A stretch of DNA of 64,000 bases, taken from assembly GCF_001467525.1 (NCBI RefSeq), contig NZ_LNXS01000022.1:205028-269027 (forward strand). The letters run 5' to 3'. A model generated the notes under the pieces. That model searched no databases. It saw only the letters and a program-made list of their open reading frames with translations, and was not told the DNA's origin. This document shows positions 41,976 to 50,452 of the stretch, piece by piece. A program made the position numbers and the translations under genes. Source of the stretch: Legionella anisa. GTDB taxonomy: Bacteria; Pseudomonadota; Gammaproteobacteria; Legionellales; Legionellaceae. How positions within the stretch are numbered: the stretch's first letter is position 1; each line of letters begins with the position of its first letter.

Positions 41976-43658
41976 GTGGCCACTACCCCCTCACCGACTC
42001 AAAATGCCCCAATGACCTTGACTTCAAGCCAGCTTGAACAATGGTTTGCAAATATAGAAAAAGGCAATGGGTCCACTACAACCGAAACAGACGCCTCTTT
42101 AGCAGCTCAATTTCTTGCTCGTTATGGACTATACGATGCTGCACAGGTGATTGAATTTCTTAAAACATTCGGCGGTAACGAAACTATAAATATGATCGCT
42201 AAAGCAATCATGGAGGAAGAGGCAGAAATTCAATATATTAGGGAAAAAAGTGCAGAAGAACTGCTCCGTCAGCAACGTCTACTTTTCCTTCTTATGTCAT
42301 TTATTGAAAAGAGTAAAGCACAGGCAGAACATGTGAGCGAGCAAACGCAACAACAAATTGATCAAAAACTTAAAGATGTAAAAGCTGAAGGGAAAAAGGG
42401 CAACTCCATTGCAACAAATATGGTTGACGCCTACGCACGTGCCAATAAGATTCAAGAGCTTGATAAAGAACTAAGAAAACTAGAAGAAAACTTACTTGAA
42501 GTAGAAGAAGAGTTAGAAGCACTTGAAGAAGAAGTGTTATTAATGGAAGAAAATCATGCTTATCTCACTGATGATCTGGATCAGCTTAACGCCTATCTGC
42601 AAGTACCTCTATTCAATAATCAGCCAATAACGCACTATGTTGCCCATGCAAGTCAACAAATAGCAACCTTGACAACACAGCTCGCGACTCTTAGGGCACA
42701 GCAAGCAGCACCAATTCCACCCACTTTAAGTGATACCACAGAAGTGCAGCGGACAAAAGAACGTATTGATAGAAGAATTAGCATGTTGGAAGAGCGACTT
42801 TCCTTTCATCAAACGCAACTCCTGCAGCCTCCTCAGACTTCTGAACAATTATTCCAACAATTACTTGAGCGAGTCAGAGTTCGATTAAATGAACCAGAAC
42901 AGATACATGAGTCACCCACGTACCGTGCGCGCGCAGAAGTAGGTCTAAGATTGCAAGAACGCGGGCTGTCTCAAGCGCTGCAAATTTTGAGAAACGAAAG
43001 AATTCTTCTTAACTCTCAGTTGGAACGAGTTTACGATTTCGGTCAAGCACAATTTATTATCGATCCAAGTCATATGTCTCGTTATCGACGATATGGAGAT
43101 TCATATGCCTATTTTTCAGAAGATATAGCCCCTGAGCGCCAATTAACTGAAGAAGACTGGCTGCAAGCAAAACTAAATTATGACGAGTCACGATCTAATA
43201 TTTGCACCGTTAACTTTTTCCACAACGATCAAATGAAACATGACGTAGAATCGCTTAGGGAACGAACTCATTCTTGCCAAAGCCGTGCACAATCGTTGCT
43301 GAACCGCATAGATCACGTTCAAACAACTAAATTGCAACTTCTACCAGAAAAAACACCCTTCAGCATGACACCAAAACCGCAACCCAAAAGCAGTTATTCA
43401 CTCATGTTAGAGCGTTTAGTACCATCTCATGCCCCTGCTCCACGTCCGCAAGATATTCTTAACGCCCGTCATGAGCTTGAGGCAGTAGTTCCACCTGAGA
43501 GAAAAGGTGCATTACAAGAACTAATCAATGAAGTGAGACCTGGTGTAATTATGCCTCCAGAGAGAAGATATAGTTGGTTTAACAAATTCAGAATGTTGAT
43601 GCCTGATATTCCCGTACCAGAAGCAGAAGAAGATTCAAAATTAAAATATAAAAAATAA
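41976..43658 (+). CDS. Coiled-coil protein (effector candidate)
   Basis: A 560-residue protein from a GTG at 41976 (VATTPSPTQNAPMTL), preceded by TGGAGTTCCTC; the upstream frame to 41913 has no such site. After a Ser/Thr-rich N-terminus it is mainly coiled coil, especially a very acidic stretch at about 155-195 (LRKLEENLLEVEEELEAL and following), then Gln-rich helices and a Pro-rich C-terminal third (VPSHAPAPRPQD). The C-terminal end (PVPEAEEDSKLKYKK) is again acidic. No enzymatic motif is seen. The layout is typical of Legionella Dot/Icm-type coiled-coil substrates. Confidence 0.7.
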   Translation: MATTPSPTQNAPMTLTSSQLEQWFANIEKGNGSTTTETDASLAAQFLARYGLYDAAQVIEFLKTFGGNETINMIAKAIMEEEAEIQYIREKSAEELLRQQRLLFLLMSFIEKSKAQAEHVSEQTQQQIDQKLKDVKAEGKKGNSIATNMVDAYARANKIQELDKELRKLEENLLEVEEELEALEEEVLLMEENHAYLTDDLDQLNAYLQVPLFNNQPITHYVAHASQQIATLTTQLATLRAQQAAPIPPTLSDTTEVQRTKERIDRRISMLEERLSFHQTQLLQPPQTSEQLFQQLLERVRVRLNEPEQIHESPTYRARAEVGLRLQERGLSQALQILRNERILLNSQLERVYDFGQAQFIIDPSHMSRYRRYGDSYAYFSEDIAPERQLTEEDWLQAKLNYDESRSNICTVNFFHNDQMKHDVESLRERTHSCQSRAQSLLNRIDHVQTTKLQLLPEKTPFSMTPKPQPKSSYSLMLERLVPSHAPAPRPQDILNARHELEAVVPPERKGALQELINEVRPGVIMPPERRYSWFNKFRMLMPDIPVPEAEEDSKLKYKK

Positions 43659-43687
43659 TCGAAATACTATCTAAGCAGTTGAATTCA

Positions 43688-43729
43688 AGAGGTCAGATAA
43701 TCCGAGACATTCATGTCTCGGATACCTCT
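43688..43729 (+). terminator. Hairpin after the coiled-coil gene
   Basis: A 10-bp perfect inner stem (ATCCGAGACA at 43700-43709, TGTCTCGGAT at 43714-43723, 4-nt loop) is flanked by outer arms AGAGGT/ACCTCT. No T-tract follows, so strength is uncertain, but it separates the coiled-coil gene from the promoter at 43801. Confidence 0.5.
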
Positions 43730-43800
43730 GCTCAAACGCTTATCCTACCCGCCCTATCATGTTGTGCCTGTTGTTACTCTATTCTTTTTTGATAATTTAT

Positions 43801-43830
43801 TTGACACGAATTAACACTAATTGGTATCAT
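43801..43830 (+). promoter_or_regulatory. Sigma70-type promoter of the valine leader / Pht transporter
   Basis: A perfect -35 TTGACA (43801-43806), an 18-base spacer and a -10 TATCAT (43825-43830, five of six consensus bases) form one of the clearest promoters in the window. Transcription would start near 43837, about 33 bases before the leader ATG and about 238 before the transporter start. Confidence 0.75.
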
Positions 43831-43869
43831 CAGGATAATTAACAATTTATTTTTCACTCTGCAATATAT

Positions 43870-43989
43870 ATGAACAATAACTCGAGACATCCAATTTTTT
43901 TAAGCAGCTCTGCTGGGTTGGTGCGTGCTATTGTTTCTATCGTTTCAGTGGTTGTAGTGGTGGTCGTGGTGTTTCTCTCCTCGCCCTAG
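43870..43989 (+). CDS. 39-residue valine-rich leader peptide
   Basis: An ATG-to-TAG frame of 39 codons upstream of the Pht-type transporter. Codons at 43948-43971 are eight valines in a row (GTG GTT GTA GTG GTG GTC, then GTG GTG). Three more valines sit at 43921, 43933 and 43942, and isoleucines at 43894, 43930 and 43939. Eleven of 39 residues are valine. The peptide begins MNNNSRHPIF and ends FLSSP. Leader peptides of this kind (for example the E. coli ilvB leader) sense charged tRNA by ribosome stalling. The ribosome binding site is weak. It could in principle be a short membrane peptide, but position, codon run and downstream RNA structure favour an attenuator. Confidence 0.75.
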   Translation: MNNNSRHPIFLSSSAGLVRAIVSIVSVVVVVVVVFLSSP

Positions 43990-44068
43990 AGTCGCGTCTT
44001 TGATTATTCAGCCTCTCTAGGGAGAAGGCCGAATAATCAAGAGATATGATTTAACGAAATTGAGGAGA
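43976..44068 (+). promoter_or_regulatory. Candidate attenuator RNA between valine leader and transporter
   Basis: Four elements lie in order. (a) TCTCCTCG at 43976-43983, five bases after the valine run. (b) CCCTAGAG at 43984-43991, containing the leader stop. (c) A long hairpin 44002-44038: an 8-bp stem GATTATTC/GAATAATC, one mismatch, GCC/GGC, a bulge, then TCTC/GAGA and a TAGG loop. (d) The Shine-Dalgarno TGAGGAGA at 44061-44068. Element a pairs with d over eight positions with one G-U; b pairs perfectly with CTCTAGGG (44015-44022) in the hairpin apex. No T-tract follows the hairpin, so translational rather than transcriptional control is favoured. Confidence 0.55.
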
Positions 44069-44074
44069 TTCACC

Positions 44075-45367
44075 GTGGGAAACACACTTGATGCAGGCGC
44101 ATCGCAGCAACAAAAAACAATAACCTACCGCGCTCTTTTTATCATTAGTTTATGCGCTGCATTTTTATTTTATAAATACATCCTCCAAAACTTTCCGAGT
44201 GTAATGCCTCAACAATTGATGGATACATTTAATCTACAGGGATTAGGCCTTGGTGTTTTATCCGGAGTTTATTTCTGGACCTATCTTATCGTACCACTAT
44301 TTGTAGGAATCGTTCTCGATCGCTATGGCACACGATGGGTTACAACAGGAGCGATTTTTTGTTGTGCCTTTGGAATTTATATTTTTTCTCAGGCTCAGGA
44401 ATTAAACACCGCTATTTGGGGGCGTGCCTTGACCGGAGTTGGCGTTTCTTTTGCTTCCATCGCCTATTTCAAATTAGCAGCAGTATGGTTTCCTAAAAAA
44501 CATTATGCGTTGCTAACCTCCTTACTTGTTACTGCCGCAATGGTAGGAGCAATTTTTGGACAAATGCCACTCGCATGGTTGATTAGTCAGGTAGGATGGA
44601 GAACCAGTTTAGTTTATATGGCCTGGATGGGCATCATATTGGCCTTCTTGTTCTTTTTTATTGTTAAAGACAAACCTTCTTTCTCCATTGAACCCTCAGA
44701 ATCCAAAACTCCTCATGCTTCTAAAAACCCACATTTATGGCAAGATATTTTATTAATTGTAAAAAATAAACAAAACTGGTTGTTAACCGGATATAGTGGT
44801 TTAGCATTTTCTCCCATAGTTATTTTTTGTGGTTTATGGGGAAATCCTTTTTTACAAAAAGCATATCATTTAGATAAATTAGTTGCCCCATCTCTTATTT
44901 CTTTAGTATTTGTCGGATTGGCGATTGCATGCCCTGTATTTGCTTTATTTATTAATCGCATTCAAAATCGCTGTGCATTTATGTTTTACAGCACATTGAT
45001 TTCTGCTTTATCCATTAGTTTGGTCATCTACGCTCACCCTATGCCAATTTGGTTATTGAGCGTACTACTTTTTCTCTTTGGTTTTAGTTTGGGAGCATTT
45101 CCAATAGTTTTTGTAATCGGGAAAGAATCCAATCCATTATATCTGGCAGGTACAGTAACCTCTTTAATCAATGCAAGTGATGCCTTCCTGGATGCAATTA
45201 CTGAACCAGCAATAGGAAAACTTCTTGATATTTTTAGTAATGCAGATGTTTCTCATGGCTTTTCATTATTTAGTTATCATATTGGCTTGGCTGTTTTACC
45301 TTTATACCAAATAATCGGTGCATTTTTGATGAGATGGGTTAAAGATGAACATCGCACAGTTCATTAA
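44075..45367 (+). CDS. MFS transporter of the Pht (phagosomal transporter) family
   Basis: A 430-residue, 12-segment major facilitator. It starts at GTG 44075 with GAGGAGA six bases upstream. The N-terminal half has the MFS loop motif LDRYGTRWVTTGAIFCC between segments 2 and 3. The opening YKYILQNFPSVMPQQLMDTF, GRALTGVGVSFASIAYFKLAAVWFP and the C-terminal ending (GFSLFSYHIGLAVLPLYQIIGAF) match the Pht family of intracellular bacteria, whose known Legionella members import amino acids or nucleosides (PhtA threonine, PhtJ valine). The leader upstream is valine-rich, so valine or branched-chain import is the best hypothesis. A hairpin follows. Confidence 0.88.
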   Translation: MGNTLDAGASQQQKTITYRALFIISLCAAFLFYKYILQNFPSVMPQQLMDTFNLQGLGLGVLSGVYFWTYLIVPLFVGIVLDRYGTRWVTTGAIFCCAFGIYIFSQAQELNTAIWGRALTGVGVSFASIAYFKLAAVWFPKKHYALLTSLLVTAAMVGAIFGQMPLAWLISQVGWRTSLVYMAWMGIILAFLFFFIVKDKPSFSIEPSESKTPHASKNPHLWQDILLIVKNKQNWLLTGYSGLAFSPIVIFCGLWGNPFLQKAYHLDKLVAPSLISLVFVGLAIACPVFALFINRIQNRCAFMFYSTLISALSISLVIYAHPMPIWLLSVLLFLFGFSLGAFPIVFVIGKESNPLYLAGTVTSLINASDAFLDAITEPAIGKLLDIFSNADVSHGFSLFSYHIGLAVLPLYQIIGAFLMRWVKDEHRTVH

Positions 45368-45373
45368 AAAATT

Positions 45374-45405
45374 GTTCATTAAGCCTTAGTTGTGAGGCTT
45401 AATGA
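45374..45405 (+). terminator. Hairpin terminator after the Pht transporter
   Basis: Fourteen-base arms (TTCATTAAGCCTTA at 45374-45387, TGAGGCTTAATGAA at 45392-45405) pair with a single G-U or mismatch and a 4-nt loop, seven bases after the stop. T-richness appears slightly further on (GATTTCTTT). Confidence 0.6.
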
Positions 45406-45426
45406 ATCGTCAATGATTTCTTTAAT

Positions 45427-45454
45427 CTCGTTCCCGTGCAAACGGGAATCCATT
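45427..45454. repeat. REP-like palindromic unit
   Basis: TCGTTCCCGTGCAAACGGGA with ATCC following is a single unit of the same family as the pair at 5052-5134. It sits between the Pht gene and the convergent small gene. Confidence 0.6.
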
Positions 45455-45462
45455 TCTTAGTG

Positions 45463-45813
45463 TTATTCTACACTCTCAACATGAACATATACCCAGGCAA
45501 ATACCCCTGAAGCTAACTTCACTTTGACTCGTTTATAATCTTCAACCTCATATGAGTCTGCTTTCTTTAGTTCTTCGATACTCACATCAAATACCATGCC
45601 TTCTATGCTGTCTGTAAATTTCCCAGTATACGTGATAATGGGATGCTCCTCGTCACCACTTGTAGTAATAACATCGATATCTTTGATCTTTATTTTAGAC
45701 ATGCCGAATCCTGGAAGAGTATCTGCTGTTCCATGTAATTTTCGTCCAAAATTGCTCAGTTGCACTGCCTCATAACGTAACGTGCCATAGGAAAATAATT
45801 TTTCAGTATTCAT
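45463..45813 (-). CDS. Gamma-glutamylcyclotransferase-fold (AIG2-like) protein
   Basis: A 116-residue protein of the GGCT/AIG2 fold. The substrate-loop motif is FSYGTLRYEAVQ (YGTL), followed by LPGFGMSKIKI, a hydrophobic-acid strand around IEGMVFDVSIEELKKADSYEVEDYKRVKV (which includes the candidate catalytic glutamate), and AWVYVHV at the end. The family releases 5-oxoproline from gamma-glutamyl compounds or has unknown activities. Length is normal for small AIG2-like members. Confidence 0.85.
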   Translation of the reverse strand: MNTEKLFSYGTLRYEAVQLSNFGRKLHGTADTLPGFGMSKIKIKDIDVITTSGDEEHPIITYTGKFTDSIEGMVFDVSIEELKKADSYEVEDYKRVKVKLASGVFAWVYVHVESVE

Positions 45814-45864
45814 TGCTTCTACTCATCAAAATAATAAGCGATTATCCAGATTTTTTTATCAATA

Positions 45865-45895
45865 ACAAGATAGTAGAAATGTAAACAGACCCTAG
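45865..45895. repeat. Partial TAGGGTCTGTTTACAT repeat end
   Basis: The minus-strand sequence AGGGTCTGTTTACATTTC followed by TACTATCTTG matches the right end of the element at 35411-35488 for about 29 bases and then diverges. It starts within two bases of the stop codon of the diguanylate cyclase gene. Confidence 0.6.
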
Positions 45896-48820
45896 TTAAT
45901 GATTTTTATTTTGATGCATGCTTGAGCTAGCTACAACTTTATTACGACCCATTTTTTTTGCCTGATAAAGTGCTTCATCAGCTTTTGATATTAAGTCATC
46001 TACTTTCTTACCATCATAAGGATAAAAAGCAATTCCAATTGATATGGTAACCGAAATAGGTTTTTCCTGATTGATTTCAATTGAAAACTTCTCAATAGAC
46101 TCCCGAATTGCTTCTGCTTTCGATTTGGCGGCATCCAAATTAGCAATTCGTAAAAAAATCATAAACTCCTCACCACCCCAGCGAGATATTAAATCATCTT
46201 GTCGACATATTTGTCGTATTTTTGTTGCAAACTCTAAAAGAACCTGATCACCCACCAAGTGTCCATAGGTGTCATTCACTTTCTTAAAATAATCAATATC
46301 GATTAATAAAAGAGCGAATGTAAATGGATGTTTTTTAGCTTTTAAAATTTCTTTTTGCAAGTACTCTTCAAAAAAGCGTCGATTATAAACACCAGTTAGA
46401 CTATCTTGAGTAGATTGGGTTTTTAGAACATCACGAAGCTTAATATTGTATATACTTAATGCAGACTGTTCGGAGATAATTTGCGCCAACGCAATCAATC
46501 GTTGATTATCCGTATTTAAGCCAAATTCAACATAAAATAAACCTAACATTTCATTTTGAGCAAATAAAGGTAAACAGGCATAGCTTATAGGTTTTTTTTC
46601 ACCATTTTTAATATGGTTACACAAAACACCTTCCGTTGTATCAGCAATATAATAAGATTGATGTCGTAATAAAGAGAGGCAATCCTTAGGTGTAAAAAGG
46701 AATAAATTAGAAACCGGTTCCCCCCAGCTCAGTACTCTGCTAATCAAGTTTAAATTGTCTGAAGAAATAAGATAAACAATCCCCGAAGTTCCTGATAAAA
46801 TTCGTTTACTGTAATTTTTAATTATTTCAATCGCATCATCCATAGAAAGACTTGATTGCAAGAAACTCATTAGCTCTTTCAATAACTCCAACTCTTTATT
46901 TTGAATTTCAAGACTTTTAACTACATTTTCCAGCTCTACTTTGGACTCCTCCAGTTTTTTTTCATTTTGAATGCGCTGATGAACATTGATTGCAAAATGA
47001 CTTACACCAATAAGCTTACCCTCTGAATCATGGATAGGATTGTAATGTATTTCAAAATCTAATCCGTCATATCGTTTGTCTTTAAATGACTCAACTACTG
47101 TGAATCCGGTACCTTTCATTGCTCTTTCCCAAAGCGACATCGCTTTTTTTTGATTTTCAACACTCATTTTCTGTAAAAGCGCTCGGAAATTCATACCAAC
47201 TTCTAAATCAATTTTGAAAATACGATAAACCTCACATTTATACATTGTATTAAATGCAATAAAATCATAATTCAAATCAATTGCAGCAACTAAATCACTG
47301 CTGCCTTCGATAATTCCTTGCAAACGTTCACGTGCATTTGCTAGCTCAGTTTGTGTTCGCTTTAATTTCTCAGAGTTCCCCTTTATAAACTGCAGTGTAT
47401 GAATTAAAAATCCGGAAAGCAGAGCTATAAGTATTCCAATGATCAAGATCATAGCGGGGAAAAAGGAAGTAATAACCTGATTGTGAAGTACAATGGAAGG
47501 CCAAAGAACGATCCTCCAATTTTGTCCATATAAAGGAAGTGTAATACTGTGTTTCCATCCTTTGTAAAATTTATGATCTCGAGGCGCATTAGTATATAAA
47601 AGCCCAGAAGCATCATAGATACTCAAATTATATCCTTGAATATCCATTTTTTTTAAAATATCTTCTAAGAATACCTCTGTATTTAGGATGCCTACCATAA
47701 ACCCTTGGAAATGATTTTCTTGTAACATGGGGCTGAATAGTAAAATTACTCTGTCTCCCTCTGCCAAATCAAACTGAGTGCTTATTTGCAACTCATTTCT
47801 TGCTAAACTTTTTAGCATTTCTCCGCGTCGATCAGGATTATTGAAAAGGTTATATTCTTTAATGAATTCATTACCTTCCTCCGGGACAATCCAACGTATC
47901 GCATATTTGTTATCAACCCATATAATTGCTCTGTAACCCGGTTGATCATGAATATAGTGCATCATATCCGCTCGCCATTCACTTTCAGGGTTAGTTTGCT
48001 GATTTAGCCAACGATAAGTAATTCTTGAAAAAGAGGATGCAAGTTCTGCTGTATACGATTCAACCACATCCTCTACATTTTCAACTTTCAACTGTAATAA
48101 CATATTTAACGAGTTTTCTTGATTTTTTTTAGTGAACTGCCATCCTAAAACCGTGATGTTTAAAATCACGAAAACTGTTATTAAAGGAAGGGATACACGT
48201 GAATGCTTTACATTTTTTGAATTAATATAGGAAATGATTGCTAAACTTAAAAAGATTAAGCCCAAAGAAGTATAAATTGAAATTTTCATCCATCGTCCAG
48301 CACCAAAATGTGTTGCGAACTCAATAAAATGATTGGTAGTTGCAATAAATCCTAAACTTAAGGTAAAAAAGACACCAAATAAACACAACCCAAGCCAGTA
48401 ATTGGAAAAGTGAAATGAAATGATAAGGAAACAAAGAGCAATAATTATAAAGCTTAAAGCAACACTCGATGCCATATTGCCGGGGTAGTGATGAAAATCC
48501 AGTGAAAAGACGTTCATAAAGAATGCATCAATACCTAAATTAACATTAAAAATGTGTTCAGATAGAATAACCCCGGAAAACAATAAGAGAATACTACTTA
48601 AGACTCGGCTAAATTGGATAAATTTTCTATTTAAACAAATTAATGATGAGCCTGCCAAAATAAAGCAGAAAGCCGTAGCTGGTCTCATAAAGATATATCC
48701 AGGTAACTCAACTGATAAATGAGCATTAAAATACCGGACGAATAAATCAAAAAGACCGGTAAGAAAACAGATTACCCCGGTTAAATTCGTAAACGCTTTA
48801 TAATATGTCTTTTCATCCAT
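45896..48820 (-). CDS. Membrane sensor diguanylate cyclase (CHASE-PAS-GAF-GGDEF)
   Basis: A 974-residue protein that makes cyclic di-GMP. About seven N-terminal membrane segments (residues 1-230) are followed by a CHASE-like periplasmic sensor (about 235-440; WRADMMHYIHDQPGYRAIIWVD, FMVGILNTEVF), a last membrane segment (about 450-475), a PAS domain (about 490-620), a linker coiled coil, a GAF domain (about 650-790) and the GGDEF domain with GGEEF at 882-886. The inhibitory I-site RxxD is kept as RQDD five residues before GGEEF, so product feedback is likely. All catalytic residues are present. The stop lies against a repeat end. Confidence 0.93.
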   Translation of the reverse strand: MDEKTYYKAFTNLTGVICFLTGLFDLFVRYFNAHLSVELPGYIFMRPATAFCFILAGSSLICLNRKFIQFSRVLSSILLLFSGVILSEHIFNVNLGIDAFFMNVFSLDFHHYPGNMASSVALSFIIIALCFLIISFHFSNYWLGLCLFGVFFTLSLGFIATTNHFIEFATHFGAGRWMKISIYTSLGLIFLSLAIISYINSKNVKHSRVSLPLITVFVILNITVLGWQFTKKNQENSLNMLLQLKVENVEDVVESYTAELASSFSRITYRWLNQQTNPESEWRADMMHYIHDQPGYRAIIWVDNKYAIRWIVPEEGNEFIKEYNLFNNPDRRGEMLKSLARNELQISTQFDLAEGDRVILLFSPMLQENHFQGFMVGILNTEVFLEDILKKMDIQGYNLSIYDASGLLYTNAPRDHKFYKGWKHSITLPLYGQNWRIVLWPSIVLHNQVITSFFPAMILIIGILIALLSGFLIHTLQFIKGNSEKLKRTQTELANARERLQGIIEGSSDLVAAIDLNYDFIAFNTMYKCEVYRIFKIDLEVGMNFRALLQKMSVENQKKAMSLWERAMKGTGFTVVESFKDKRYDGLDFEIHYNPIHDSEGKLIGVSHFAINVHQRIQNEKKLEESKVELENVVKSLEIQNKELELLKELMSFLQSSLSMDDAIEIIKNYSKRILSGTSGIVYLISSDNLNLISRVLSWGEPVSNLFLFTPKDCLSLLRHQSYYIADTTEGVLCNHIKNGEKKPISYACLPLFAQNEMLGLFYVEFGLNTDNQRLIALAQIISEQSALSIYNIKLRDVLKTQSTQDSLTGVYNRRFFEEYLQKEILKAKKHPFTFALLLIDIDYFKKVNDTYGHLVGDQVLLEFATKIRQICRQDDLISRWGGEEFMIFLRIANLDAAKSKAEAIRESIEKFSIEINQEKPISVTISIGIAFYPYDGKKVDDLISKADEALYQAKKMGRNKVVASSSMHQNKNH

Positions 48821-48918
48821 ACTCTTTTCCTTGGCGCTATAAATTTTAGTATAAGCCAGAAAACGATATGATTAAAACACGTATTTTATTAGGTATTTAA
48901 AGGTACGTTTTTGAGGTA

Positions 48919-50331
48919 TTAACTAGGACTCGCCTCTAAACTATATTCATCTAAAGCCAACAATATTTTTTCCTCAAGTGTCTTAGCTTTTCCTAGCGGT
49001 TTATTCACTCCATTGACAATAATTGAAAAAATAAAAGTCTTGTCGTGTGGATTAATAATAAAACCAGATAATGAAGAGATATCATGCATTGAACCCGTTT
49101 TGGCATAAACTTTTTTCTCGAGCATGGTTTTCTTCATTCTATCCTTTAGAGTTCCTGAAACTCCTGCTTGCGGTAAGGCTTTAAAGAAAATAGTTTTCAT
49201 ATCTTTATCATGATAAAGATCATTAAGCAAAATCACCATTTGTTCTGGAGTCACCAAATTATAGCGTGTTCCTTCGCCATCAACGATCTCCATTTGCGAT
49301 AAATCCAGATGCGTATGCTCAGATAATATTTTTTTAATAGCATATGCCCCTTCTTTATGAGTCCCTTTTCCAGTTAAAGAGTAACCTAATTTTTTGGTAA
49401 GGCTGTTTGCATAAAGATTATCAGATTGTTGTAACATATGCGCAATCAATTTACTGAGTGTTTTTGATTGAAAACTGGCAACAAAATGAGTATCAGTTGG
49501 CGTTACTCCTGTAACAATTTTTCCTTTCAAAGCAATACTATTTTTATCAAAAGTTTTTTGGATCACTTGTTTGACAAATAACATAGGATCGGGGATAGCA
49601 AGTTCTATTAATTTTGGATTTTCTTCTTGGATCTTACAGCCATATAAGCGAATAGTATTATTAGGTTTCACTTCAAGATTCAGGCTGCAATGATCTTTTT
49701 CCTCTTCTTTACTCACTGTAACCACTTCATTAACAAGAGTCAGTACTTTGGGCTGGTTTTTCTTTAGTTTGATCGTTACAGGTTTTTCTAATTCTTTTGC
49801 ACTGCTCAATTCATAAGCTACTTTGTTTTCATTTAATATTGCTGCTGTATCTGGGGCAGCATAATACCAGCCTAAATCATCATACGATGTGCCACTTGGA
49901 TAATATGGATCCTGATATTGCGAGCTATCAATTATCACATTTCCCTTTATTGCGTCTACGTTATTTTTTTTCAAATGAACCAATAATGAAGCCAAATTAT
50001 CTACGGTAAAAGACGGTGAGCCTGTAAAATGAATATAATAATCTTGTTCTTTTTGAGAAAGTGTTGTTATAAAACGATAGTCTGGCTTTAATTGATACAG
50101 CGCTGCTGCCGCTGTAAGCAACTTCATGCCACTGGCTGGAGCAAGTAATTTATCTGCATTTCGACTGTAAACCACTTTCCCCGTCTCTGCTTCCTTAATG
50201 AGAATGCCAACGGTTGCATGAGGCAATTTCTGCGCAATAATCTCATCTATTTTCTCTGAAAGCGTTTGAGAATTTCCTATTTGACTCAAGAAAAGAGCAG
50301 CAAAGAAACATAAATAATTAGAATAACGCAC
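48919..50331 (-). CDS. dacB: D-alanyl-D-alanine carboxypeptidase/endopeptidase (PBP4, DacB family)
   Basis: Periplasmic peptidase S13 that trims or cleaves peptidoglycan cross-links. The three active-site motifs are present: SxxK as ASGMK (about residue 67), SxN as QSDNLYAN, and KTG in VYAKTGSMHDISSLSG. The length (about 470) fits. The start is placed at GTG 50331, preceded by AGGGTACATGTC, which gives a good signal peptide (RYSNYLCFFAALFLSQIGNSQ). The ATG at 50373 is an alternative but would add a poor N-terminus. The L,D-transpeptidase gene lies 121 bases upstream on the same strand. Confidence 0.92.
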   Translation of the reverse strand: MRYSNYLCFFAALFLSQIGNSQTLSEKIDEIIAQKLPHATVGILIKEAETGKVVYSRNADKLLAPASGMKLLTAAAALYQLKPDYRFITTLSQKEQDYYIHFTGSPSFTVDNLASLLVHLKKNNVDAIKGNVIIDSSQYQDPYYPSGTSYDDLGWYYAAPDTAAILNENKVAYELSSAKELEKPVTIKLKKNQPKVLTLVNEVVTVSKEEEKDHCSLNLEVKPNNTIRLYGCKIQEENPKLIELAIPDPMLFVKQVIQKTFDKNSIALKGKIVTGVTPTDTHFVASFQSKTLSKLIAHMLQQSDNLYANSLTKKLGYSLTGKGTHKEGAYAIKKILSEHTHLDLSQMEIVDGEGTRYNLVTPEQMVILLNDLYHDKDMKTIFFKALPQAGVSGTLKDRMKKTMLEKKVYAKTGSMHDISSLSGFIINPHDKTFIFSIIVNGVNKPLGKAKTLEEKILLALDEYSLEASPS

Positions 50332-50452
50332 GACATGTACCCTATAAGAAACATAAAACATAGCTTTACCCATTCAGAGTAGAAGTGCAACCCCTAATTA
50401 CCCTAATTAAGGTATTTTGACTCACATCATGATCTGGATTTCATTTTATTTT

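Noticed and set aside
44002..44038. Hairpin before the Pht transporter as an ordinary intrinsic terminator
   Set aside because: No T-tract follows on either useful side, and it sits between a leader peptide and a strong Shine-Dalgarno, so a regulatory role is more consistent.
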